Of a stretch of 64,000 nt of DNA, positions 20,249 through 32,200 are shown piece after piece. The first letter of the stretch is position 1. Each line of letters begins with the position of its first letter. Both the position numbers and the translations under genes were made by a program. The stretch comes from Euleptes europaea (Eukaryota; Chordata; Lepidosauria; Squamata; Sphaerodactylidae), in the NCBI RefSeq assembly GCF_029931775.1, contig NC_079332.1:18607803-18671802 (forward strand). The letters run 5' to 3'. The notes beneath the pieces are model-generated. The model was given only the letters and a program-made list of their open reading frames with translations, did not search any database and was not told where the DNA came from.

Positions 20249-23200
20249 TTAGTTTAAATCTTTAAACAAAAAACTATATTTTCCAAAGTCATTATCATTT
20301 GGAGCAATCAAGTGGTCTTTTCTGGCTTTGCTGAGCTTCATGCGTAGAACGTGCCTCCGTTCCTCCCATTCGCGGAGCTCGGCAGGCCCGTGGGCAAATT
20401 TACAATTGTTTCCCTCCGCACAAGCGCCAGCCATATATCTGTTTTGCAGAAAGAACAAAGAACAAACTGGGTCATGCATCTTGAAAGCGTGTAGTGCAAC
20501 TGAGTGTGTGTGTGTGTGTATTGGGGATGTGGGGACTGTGGGCCAGAATTCCATGTGGCCTTCGAATCCCAGGATTCTCTGGGATAAAGAAGCTTTCTCC
20601 TCCAATCATGTTTACTGAGCGCCAGTGTGGTGTAGTGGTTAACAGTGGTGGTTTGGAGCGGTGGACTCTGATCTGGAGAACTGGGTTTGATTCCCCACTC
20701 CTCCACATGAGCGGCGGAGGCTAATCTGGTGAACCGGGTTGGTTTCCCCACTCCTCCACATGAAGCCTTCTGAGTGACCTTGGGCTAGTCACACTCTCTC
20801 AGCCCCACCTACCTCACAGGGTGTCTGTTGTGGGGAGGGGAAGGTGATTGTAAGCCGGTTTGATTCTCCCTTAAGTGGTAGAGAAAGTTGGCATATAAAA
20901 ACCAACTCTTCTTCTTCTTACTGGGAGTCAATGACCATGTGCCTCCTACTGAGATCTTACTGTAGGCCTGGACATTCCTCACATAATGGACCAGGGAGCA
21001 TTATGTGAGGACTAGTCCAATTTACCCCTTTTCAGAAATCTGGCTTGAGGTCTGCTCCAATATTTTAAATGGTTTTAACTTGTTTTAAAGTTCTTGCGAT
21101 TTGTCTTTGGGGCCCCACATAGGCTGAATGGCAGTGCACAAATTACCCATATAATATGGGACCGTGAAGAATCAAGTAGCCTAAGAATTTTTAAAAGGTA
21201 TTAAAACAATGCTGACAACCAAGATGTTTAAAAGGTATTAAAACAATGCTGACAAACTTTCTGGGAAAATGAGCAGCCTTGCTGGTTGTAGCCTTTTATT
21301 TTGAGAAAAACAAAACAGACAGCTTGTATACTCGAGGGCAACTACAAGGAAGTTCTGAGATCAAAAAGATCCCGCAATGGGAGGGGTGTGTGTCAATCAT
21401 GGCCCATCCCGGCTGCAGTCTCCCCACTCCACCCAAACCGCTTGCAGCTATGAGAAATGAGGCATTCCCACCCCCCACAGGAGATGCTCGGCCTCAGAGG
21501 AAGAGTCCAGAGTGTGGGTGAATGGGCTAATAACGCTGTACACCTATTGTGCTAAAAAACCCAGATGCTGCACAGTGACCCCAAGAGCAGACAAGCTACG
21601 CCCGGGAAGCCAAACGACACCCACCTATCACAAAGGCTGAAATATCCTGTTGGAAAGCGGTGCTGCCAGCAGTTCTGGTCATCCTCCGTGTGGAATACTT
21701 TCTCCTTATGCTTTTCGGATGAGATGTGCCCTTGCCACTGTTTCTCGCTGTTACAGTTCTTCCCACACATCCAGCAGTGGAAATCCACCTGGGGTATACA
21801 AAACACCAGGATTCACAATGGCAGAAAGGCAGTAAGGTCATGCCAGCCCCATTAGCTGGACAAGGCCTATGTCTTACAAATGCAGCTTTTCCTTAAGAAA
21901 TAATTTTGGCCGTGCGCGGATGACCGTGGCTGGAGCCCACTTTAGAAGGCATGAAGCTGGCACCCTCAGTTGGCAAACAATGAAAATAGGTACAGACTGG
22001 CAGACCGACCTCTCAAGGCTTATGCCACAGGCTTTGTCCTTGCCATATTTCAGAAACCGAGACCGTAGTCTAGGCTGGAACAGGGAAGGATACCAGAATC
22101 CAGGAGGACGGGCTGCTCTCCGTGACTTACCGTTACTTCAGCATAATCAGTCGGCATGTGAATTTGCTTCCCGTTTTCCTTGTTTGTTTGAGCAGCAGGA
22201 TCCTCCCCTTTTTCTGGCTTCTGGCTTTTCAACCACATTTCATACAGCTGCTCCATATCTTGAACTAAGGAGAACAGAAGAAAAGAGTAGGAGCCCAGTA
22301 GCACCTTAAAGACTAATAAAATTTCTGGCAGGGTTATGAGCTTCCGTGAGCCACAGCTCACTTCTTCAGATACAGCTAGAATGTGAGTCCATCTATCCTT
22401 AAGTAGAGAGGAGTGACTTAGGCACACAATGGCACAGTCAATGTCAAAAGCAAGTAAATGACATTAGCAGGTGTGATCAGATCAGGTGTGATATGCAGAG
22501 GGGTAGTGGGCGTTGAGAAATCAACATTGGTAATGAGACGAATCCCAGATCTCTATTAAGTCCCAGAGAATGCAGAGTCTTGAGCTTCAATATTAGTTGT
22601 AATTCCACAGTCTCTCTCATCTCCCTTTGAAATCCCTTTGTAAGAGAACTGCTACTCTTAAAATGTAAAATGGAGAACAGAGGCTGAATAGGTCATCGGG
22701 AAATTGAATTGCAAGTAACTACAACAACTATATGAATGAAATATTGTCGAAGGCTTTCACGGTCAGAGTTCATTGGTTCTTGTAGGTTATCCGGGCTGTG
22801 TAACCGTGGTCTGGGTATTTTCTTTCCTGACGTTTCGCCAGCAGCTGTGGCAGGCATCTTCAGAGGAGTAACACTGAAGGACACAGTAACAGTGTCTGTC
22901 CTTCAGTGTTACTCCTCTGAAGATGCCTGCCACAGCTGCTGGCGAAACGTCAGGAAAGAAAATACCCAGACCACGGTTACACAGCCTGGATAACCTACAA
23001 GAGACACTGTCCTTCAGTGTTACTCCTCTGAAGATGCCTGCCACAGCTGCTGGCGAAATGTCAGGAAAGAAAATACCCAGACCACAGTTACACAGCCCGG
23101 ATAACCTACAAGAACCAATATATGAACGAAGTTACGAACGTTCTTGAATACAACAGAACTCCCTCGCAAGCGGACACCTGCTTCAAGAGCAATTTTCCCA

Positions 23201-26200
23201 TTTCATAGCCTGATCCCAAAATCACTGGGTCTTAATAGGACTCAGACATTACCTAAGCCTTCAGGAGAAATGAATGGAGGATGCACGGCACAGAGATCTG
23301 AGGAGCTGGGCACCAGTATCCCTGTACCTTTCACAGGGAATTCAATTTAAGCTCTGTTTAATGTCAAGGCAGAGGGAAAAAATCCCCAGGCGTTTCACAC
23401 CTTACAGCGTCAGAGTCGCACGAGGCCCATTCATTTTCCAGCCATGCACAGAGCCATCCTCAGGTGGCAGCCTGCCTACTGACGGGCTTGCAAGGTGCTT
23501 GAAAGCACATGAGAAAGTTCTTTACTTACTACCGGTTTCTTTCATATAGGTCCACATCTCCCTCTCTTCAGGACTGTGAGCGAAGGAGCAGTTCCCGACA
23601 TACTGACATTTCTTGCCCGATGCAATATGATTGCACAGCTATGGAAAAGCAGGAAGAACAAGAGGACCAAGTCAAATTAATCGTGTTCTGGAGGAGAAGG
23701 CTAAAGCCAGCTAAAGGCTGGCTTCCCTCCTGTCGACATAAAAAGACTTGCAGGAGATATTAGGCACAGCAAGATGCCATTCAGAATGGGACAGACTTCT
23801 CAACCATTTCTTCCCCACCCACCCAGGGCCAATCTTAGTATGCTTTCACACATGCTGAATAATGCACTTCCAATTCATTTTCAGTCTGCTTTAGTGACTG
23901 TTTGCAAGTGGATTTTGCCATTCTGCATAGTAAAATCCAGGTGCAAAGTGGATTGGAAGTACACTGTTTGGTGTGCGTGAAAGCGGCCATTCTCCGCCTC
24001 ATCCAACTTCACAGGTCTGTCGTGATGATAAAAGTGGCAGACTCCCCCCACCTATCTATCCCCTCCACCTATATCACCTGAGCTCTTCAGATGAAAGGCA
24101 GGACGCAACTGTAATCCTGCATTTTCTGTTTTATGATTTCATTGATTTTAAAACTGAATGATTTAGGGGTAGTTTTACATTTGGTCCTTTAAGCCTGCCC
24201 CCCCCAAGAGTGTTATGGTGAAAGGAGGCAGTACATATTTTCTAAATAAAAATAAATATTTCCCATCGAGGCAAATTGGAAATGCCTTCCAACCTGAACT
24301 CCAACAACTGCTGTTCAAACCACTTCACATTTTCCAGTCAATGCTGGAAAAAGGACAAACGTCACTTCGTATGCTTCCTGCCCCTGAGAGCAGCATCACC
24401 CCCAGATCAAAATACCTCTCCTCCCCAAAAAAGCCCTGATTTTAGAGTCGTGCTCACATCAAACTGCAAAGGCACTTGCTTCTTTGTGGGAAGGGGGCGA
24501 ATTGTCATCCACTTCTTCCGCTCATTCGACATCACCAGCACCACCCGGCGGTCTTTGGTCCACCTGAAGGAGCCAGGGCCAAAAACAGACGTTGCTCAAG
24601 AGGCACAAGCACGGTCAGCTGAAATCAAAGCAAACCCAAAGTCGCTCCTATAACCTGCGTTCAGGGGGGAGGGGGGGTCCAACCCAGTAAGTAGGAACTA
24701 TCCTGGCCCAGAGGACTGATTCTCTCAAAGATGACCACATTTCTAGCTCCTGCTGTTTGCCTGGAAATAATGTTCTTCGAGTTGCCACCTGCACACAGTA
24801 CGGGCTTTGCAGCTACGTAAAACGCAATCCCAGGCATTTCTAAGCTCAAGTCCTCAGGTGCCAACCGCACCCATGCCAGTTCTTCCCAAGAAAAACCCAG
24901 CCATTTCAGGACACCTGTTGCAAGAAAGCTGCCCGTCGGGCTGCTCAAAGAACAGCCGTCCAGGTAAGCGAGTGATTCTTCGTTACAATCTCTGTGCAGG
25001 CAACACTACAAAGCAAGAGATCAGCCAGGCACATGGAGAGGTCTTGGGGGGGCAGGGTAGTGGGGGGAGAAGTGTTACACCTATTCTGCAGTTGCTCCAC
25101 TGGTTACTAATTAGTTCAAGTTCGATTTAAGGGTCACCAATTTCTTCATGGCCTAGGACTCCCTTACCCATATCTCTCAATATGGTCCACTAATGTATCT
25201 GACCTAAGCCCCTCGAAGGTGCCACCCTGCAAGAAAGGGAACACAACGGCAGCCTTCACCCAAACTCTCTCTGCTGCGGCCCTCGTCTGCTGGAATGGCC
25301 TGCCTGGCGAGGTACTGCAAGTTTGATAGACCGCCGCCTTTTCCTCCCCCCACATACTGCACTGCTCATTGTATGCAGCTCAGCATCCCCCTGCTGTGAA
25401 ATCCAGTTGGTGCGATGTATCAATACGGTTTCTATTTTGCTGTTCTTGAAACGTGTGTAACCAAGTTTTATTGCGTTGTTCTGTGTAGGCACTACGCTGC
25501 CTTTGCTGTATTGTCTTTTATAACTAATTTGCTGCCTAGAGTCTCAACAGGAAAGGTGGACAGCGAACCAATCAAGCAGCATTTAAAAGAGTCCAGCATG
25601 AACAGGGCAAGGGGCGAAGGAGATTAAGAGCACCGACAAGCAAATCCTTAGTGACGCTGACTGTCCCTTGCTCCCAAGTGAAATCTTTAATTACATGGGG
25701 GGGGGGGGGAGATGGGGAAACTATGAATTACACAGAGGGTGGAAAATTGAACCTGTACGTTTTTCTTCTTGCTTTGTAGCTGCAGTTGCCAGCCAAGAAG
25801 GCAAGGCAGAACCCTACTTTCCATCCACTTTCAAACGTCTGGGATTAACCTCTGGACTGGAGAATTCTCATCTTGCCAGGAGACAGCAAACTGTCACATT
25901 GCCTACCCCATACCAGCACAAGGTGTGCTTCCTACACCAGTGGTTCGCTGCACTCTGAAAGATTATCTAATCATGTGTATAAAAGCCATCTCGGAGACAG
26001 ACTGGAAATGTGTTACTCACGGATGCCTCGCTTTTGCGCTACAGTATTTCTTGTTCTTGTCTGGCTCACTAACTTGCCCATTTCTCCAGCACTGGGCGCA
26101 CACAAACTTCACTTTCAAATTCAAGGAGCCATGCTTTGCTTGGTTGCTGATAATCTTGAAAGCCAGAGGAGAGAGGAGAGAGTTTAGCTGTGCAAACTAG

Positions 26201-29200
26201 TTCCGCAAATCAGAAGTATCTAAGAGGAGAGTCCCGGCTTTTCTAGAAGCGTGCAAAGAAATTGCAGGCAACTAGTTTGGATCAATATGGTTAATACTTC
26301 CAGCTAATTTACTATGTGCAGTCCCTTCTGCATCTGAAAGCATTTTAGCCGCTGGCATCCATTCAATTCTTCACTGTGAAAGGAACCAACATCTGAACCA
26401 CTTCCCCCATCCCACGGGAGCTCATCTCACACATAGCAGCGTCTCATGTCACGCTGCGACGAAGAGCCGTTTCAGACATCGCTGGGAACACAGCATGAGC
26501 ACAGCCGGGCCAGTTAAGACGCCTCAATGATCACCCAATTAGCAAAGAATCAAGTAAAAAATCATGCTACCAAGCTGCGATGTAGGAAGCTGCGTGTTTG
26601 GGGTCAGAATTCCACGCTTCCAAACGCCACAACTCCACTTCCCCTTTCAACCTCATCCCACCTTTCCATCACAAAATGCAAAGATCCAGTTATTTCAGGG
26701 CAGAAAGGTCTGACTACCCTAAGATGGCCTTACAGGGGATCAGCGTCATTCGAAGCCGGGCTAGTCCCTTTCTAACTCCAGTGAAGTCCTGGGCTGAGAA
26801 GGGTGTCGTTTTGCTCAGGGCTGCACTGCAGCAGCACTTCTGGCCTGTAGACTGCTGCTAGAGCAGAAGTCCCCAACTTGCGCCCACCAACACTTGCTGG
26901 GATCGTGGCAGATCTGACAGTATTTGTTTTAGCACATGGATTTTGACGGGGTGTTTGTTTTAGCACACGGAAGACACTGTCCCGCTGACCCGAATCAAGT
27001 CACTTCGATCTGCTACAGCCCTTATGGCTCCTTTTTTATGGCTTTGCGAATTCTTTCTATTCGAAAAAGTCAAAAGAGCCAGTCAGTTTCTTTTCCTCTC
27101 GAGCTGACTAGCTTGAAGGGAGCGGGGAGGAAAGACCTCCCCCCCCAGCCTTCTTTCCCTCCCCAGCAGGAGCCCCTGGAAGGAGAGGGAAGGTGCCTGC
27201 TTTGGGAAGGGGGCAAGCAAACGGGACATTTAATCTTTTTCTCCTTTCTACGCTTGTCAAAATGAGCGGGGGAACTAGCAAAAAACCCAGGACCTACTTT
27301 TCCAATTCTGACTGGGAAGAAAGATACTGTTCTGTTGATGCAAAAGGCAAATCCATGTGTTATGCTCTTCAGCTGCTGCAGTCCCCAAAAAGCATAACGT
27401 TGAAAGCCATTTTAGGACACAACATCAGCACCTTTTCAAAGAACTATCCACTCGGTTCCAAAATTCGTAAAAAGAACATCTCTGAACTGAAATCAAAATT
27501 GGCCGTGCGACAGTTGCTGTTCTTCAGGCCTGGGGGGCAAAGCAAAACCACCACCCCTTGTGAAAAGGAAGAAAACTTTGTAAGATGGATAGCTCTGCAA
27601 AGAGGTATTTTTGGCTGTTGATGAGTGGCTTTTTGAAGGTTTTCACAATGAAGGTGAAATCATGTCTGCAATCCAGAAGCTGCAGTTCTCTGGGAACAGA
27701 CTGACCATTAGAAGTGGAGCCATTTCTAGTGACCTGGAATATCAGTTGCTGACTTGCAGAAATGTCTTCTTAACTGTGTCTATTTGTTAGATTTAAATTG
27801 TTCCATACTTGCGGTTTGCTTTGCTCACAGAGAGAAGATAGAATGCTTATATTTGAAATAAAATGTTAAATAAAAGCAAGTGTGTGGCTTTATGGTTGGC
27901 CCCGCCTCATCTGGCAGCCATTTTGTGGTTGGCCCCGCCTCATCTGGCAGCCATTTTGTGGTTGGCCCCACCTCTTCTGACAGCTATTTTGTGCCTGTGC
28001 CCCCACCCCGTGTCACACTCTCAAAAGTGCCCACAGGCTCAAAAAGGTTGGGGACCCCTGTGCTAGAGGTTCAAGAGCTAAGGGAGGGCAGAGAACAAGC
28101 TGATGTGGACTCCAGAAATACCACAGCAACAGTACGATGCTTCATGGGCCACATGAGCCACGTATGAAGTAGGTAGCAGCAGCTCAAAGCCAGAGCCCTA
28201 GATATTCTTGGAAAGCAGGACCTCTTTCCTTTTTTAACAGGGCTCCAGAGTTCAAGGAACGTCTGTTTATTTACTTCATTTATACCCCAACATTCTCCCC
28301 AACGGGCACCTCAAAGGGGCTCGTGTCATTATCCTCTCCTCCATTTCATCCTCACAACCACCCTGAATGGTAGGTTAGACAAGAGAGCTAGAGTGGTGTA
28401 GTGGTTAAGAGCGGTGGTTTGGAGCGGTGGACTCTGATCTGGAGAACTGGGTTTGATTCCCCACTCCTCCACATGAGTGGCGGAGGCTAATTGGGTAGGT
28501 TTCCCCACTCCTACACATGAAGCCAGCTAGGTGACCTTGGGCCAGTCACACTCTCTCAGCCCCACCTACCTCACAGGGTGTCTGTTGTGGGGAGTGGAAG
28601 GTGATTGTAAGCTGGTTTGATTCTCCCTTAAGTGGTAGAGAAAGTTGGCATATAAAACCCAACTCCTCTTCTTCTAAGAGTGTGTGAATGGCCCAAGGTC
28701 CTAGTATGGTACTCCATAACCACTACACCATGCTTTAGGCCAACATCGTTCCACCTCGTAGAGCAAGGAGCATACAAGATTCCAGAAAACTGTTAGCTAA
28801 GGAAAATACCTGGGCGCCAAGTGCATTAGACTCCATATTCTGCCAATATTTTTTTGATTCTTGCACAATAGCCTCATGAGAAATACCTGTGGTGAGGAAG
28901 ACACAAGTATTAGAATAGCTCTGACATTTCTAGCCCTCAAGCGTGCAACCACGCCCCTCCAATATTTTTATTTCTCAAAATGATGTCCCATATTGGTGAC
29001 TAACATTTAAACATGCCTTACAGTGAACCTACTAAACGATTCAGAAAAGTATTTCACAAATGGTGCTGTCTACAAGTAGCTCAAGGGTACTGTATAGAGG
29101 CTGATCACTGGAAAAACAAAACATAGACTTCTCAGGTTGCAGTCTTTCAAGTGCATCTGAAAATGGGCAGGCATCTCTAGTAAAAACACCAGGGATCAAG

Positions 29201-32200
29201 AGGTACAAGAGTCTGACATGGCAAATTGCTGGCTCTTTTGATACAGCCTGTGTGCTGGAAAATTCATAAATCGCAAAGACGTGACAAGGACAAATGTCCA
29301 AAGCAAGACAGCTAAGAATATAGGGGAAGATTCAGCTCTCCCATATGGCATAATTCAAGAACAATTCATTTTGAAGGATTTTTAACCATTGCTGGGAGTC
29401 TCAGCCAAAGGCCCTCTCCTCAATTCTAGAGACGTTAGGACAAGTTCAAGGTCCCGTCACAAAAAAAATGCACTCTGCGCATGCCCAAAGGCACTTTTCA
29501 AAGCACTGTTCTTGCGCCATACCCACCTGTCTCATTCTGCATTATCCACACTTTGAGCTCTACGAGACTGTGAGCGTAGAAACATTCATCGTCCCTCGAA
29601 CAGCCGTACCGGACTTCGTGCCTGCAAAGGTCCAGCTGGCACTGAACGTGGAAAGGTCGTATCTTGGAATACTTTACTGTTGTTTCTCGCAAAATGTGGA
29701 CAAGGCACCTGGGTTTTCAAAAAGACTAGGGTGAGTAAGGGGAAGGCTCTGAAAACCCTGCTTCAGAAATCTGTGCTTCGTTTAGGTTTCAGGCTGGGGG
29801 GGCGGCGAAGGGTTGTTGTCCACGTTTGTGCCCTTGTTACGTTAAAAACACTGACTGCCAAGTCAAACTATATAAACCCCAGTAGCAATTGGCTTTAGGA
29901 GCTCCATGTTAACAAGCAGCAAAGTGACACAGCAGAATCCTAATTACTCATGAGACTAAACCACTTGCTTCCCCGCTGTTCCTCCCCACACACATTTATC
30001 ACAGCGTCCTGCCTGCAAAGCCACATAGCTAATACTTTGCATGAATCATAGAACCATGGAGTTGGAAGGGACCACACAGGCCATCTAGTCCAACCCCCTG
30101 CTCAAAGCAGGAGCAGCCTAGAGCATCCCCATCAAGTCTTTGTCCAGCTGCTGCTTGAAGACTGCCAGTGAGGGGTGCTCTCCACCTTCCTAGGTAGCCG
30201 ATGCTACTGTTGAACAACTCTTACTGTAAAAACGTTTTTCATTATGGGCACAGATCAAGGGTCTCGGGAGGGGGGGAGGTAGTTGGGAATTTCCTGCGTT
30301 GTGTGGGGGGTTGGACTAGATTACCCTTGAGGTCCCTTCCATATGTTTCTATTCTATTTATAGTCCACCTTTCTCTCTTGGACTCAAGATGGATTACACA
30401 GAGTGAGTCAATATAGTGTCCAGATCATGCGAAGTGATGGTATCGCTTTACTCTGCTCTGGTTAGACCTCAACTAGAGTACTGTGTCCAGTTTTGGGCAC
30501 CACAATTTAAGAAAGATGTAGACAAGTTGGAACGTGTCCAGAGAAGGGCAACAAAGATGGTGAGGGGTCTGGAGACCAAGTCCTATGAGGAAAGGTTGAA
30601 GGAGCTGGGTATGTTTTGCCTGAAGAGGAGAAGACTGAGAGGGGATATGATAACCATGTTCAAGTATTTGAAGGGCTGTCATATAGAGGAGGGTGCCAAG
30701 TTGTTTTCTGTTGCTCAAGAAGGTCGGATCAGAACCAACGGGTTGAAATTAAATCAAAAGAGTTTCCGTCTAGACATTATGAAGAATTTTCTAACAGAGC
30801 GGTTCCTCAGTGGAACAGGCTTCCTCGGGAGGTGGTAAGCTCTCCTTCCCTGGAAGTTTTTAAGAAGAGGTTAGATGGCCATCTGTCAGCAATGCTGATT
30901 CTGTGACCTTAGGCAGATGATGAGAGGGAGGGCATCTTGGCCATCTTCTGGTCACTAGGGGTATGGAGGGGGGAGGTAGTTGTGAATTTCCTGCATTGTG
31001 CAGGGGGTTGGACTTGATGGCCCTGGTGATCCCTTCCAACTCTATGATTCTATGATTCAATACAACCGACGGATGCGACATTCGATAAACACTGCAATAG
31101 GATTAGGGTGATCAAACCAACCAGAAGTGTGAAAACAGAACTGAAGCAAAGCATAAGTATTGACACAAATTATGCAGAATTCCATAGTAGGATCCTAGTT
31201 TTAACAACTTATACCTAGAAAATTTTCTAAGTAACTGTGAATCATCTAGTACAGTGCAAGTCTATAGCCTGCGTACCCTTTGGGGAGGGGCTGTGGCTCA
31301 GTGGCAGAGCATCTGCTTGGCATGCAGAAGGTCCCAGGTTCAATCCCCGGCATCTCCAGTTAAAGGGACTGGGCAAGTAGGTGATATGAAAGACCTCTAC
31401 CTGAGACCCTGGAGAGCTGCTGCCAGTCTGAGTAGACAATACTGACTTTGATGGACCAAGGGTCTGATTCGGTATAAAGCAGCTTAATGTGTTCAAACGC
31501 CCTCCTGAATAATTTGGTTTTGCATAGTTTTTTAGAAAACCATGAGAGTGGGGGAGCCTTCTTGACCTAACTCCACAAGGACACAGATTTCAGACATACT
31601 TGTTATCTTCAAAGTCGTGCATAGCAGGATGTGAACAAGATGCTGAGTTATCCTTATTCCTTTTGCTGATTATTCTGGGTTTATGTTCAAAACATTTCTG
31701 AAATACAAAACAGAAAGCAGTTTAGAACAGGGAAAAACTCCTGTGGCCACCTTGGATGCAGAAACGTTTTAGAACATGAAGAAAGCTCTATGCCGCATCT
31801 GATACAGAAATTGATCTCGACACTGATAAGGAAAGAGATGATCAGTGGAATAGTCAGCATTTGCCTCACCCCCGAGGGAGCGACTCCCTTGACTCCCAAA
31901 CTGCTTTCTAACATTATGCTGCAGGAGCAGATTAAGAGACAATATTTTGGGCAAGCACCTCGCAAAGAAACATGAATAGTCCGTGATGCTCCTGGAGGAG
32001 TCGGGACACAGTCAGGTTGATCTTCCCGCTGCCGCCAAAGAGGGCCTCGCGGCTGAAGGCCCCTTTGCGCTCCAGAGTCCACACGTCAATCTCCTCTTGG
32101 CAATACGCAAAGGTGCAGTGACCGGGGTAGCGACACTCCTCTTCAGCAGCAACATCTAAACACAACAGGGTAGGAAGGCGAATCTGAGACACAGGCCAAG

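Larger units (their letters stand above)
30350..31585 (+). repeat. Unclassified interspersed repeat carrying a CR1 and a SINE
   Basis: Pieces at 30350-30418, 31060-31280 and 31492-31585 match the repeat at 61950-62130 and 62516-62800: ttatagtccacctttctc, aaccaaccagaa, gaactgaagcaaagca, ttttgcatagtt, gagccttc and ccacaagg. A CR1 (30419-31058) and a Sauria SINE (31281-31491) have inserted. No coding motif was recognised. Confidence 0.7.

Noticed and set aside
22736-23147. Several ORFs with repeated [15 protein letters not shown]-like peptides
   Set aside because: They are translations of the foldback repeat arms in various frames.
31281-31491. tRNA gene
   Set aside because: A- and B-box-like motifs are present, but there is no acceptor stem and the unit recurs in diverged copies with the same non-tRNA body. 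It is a SINE.
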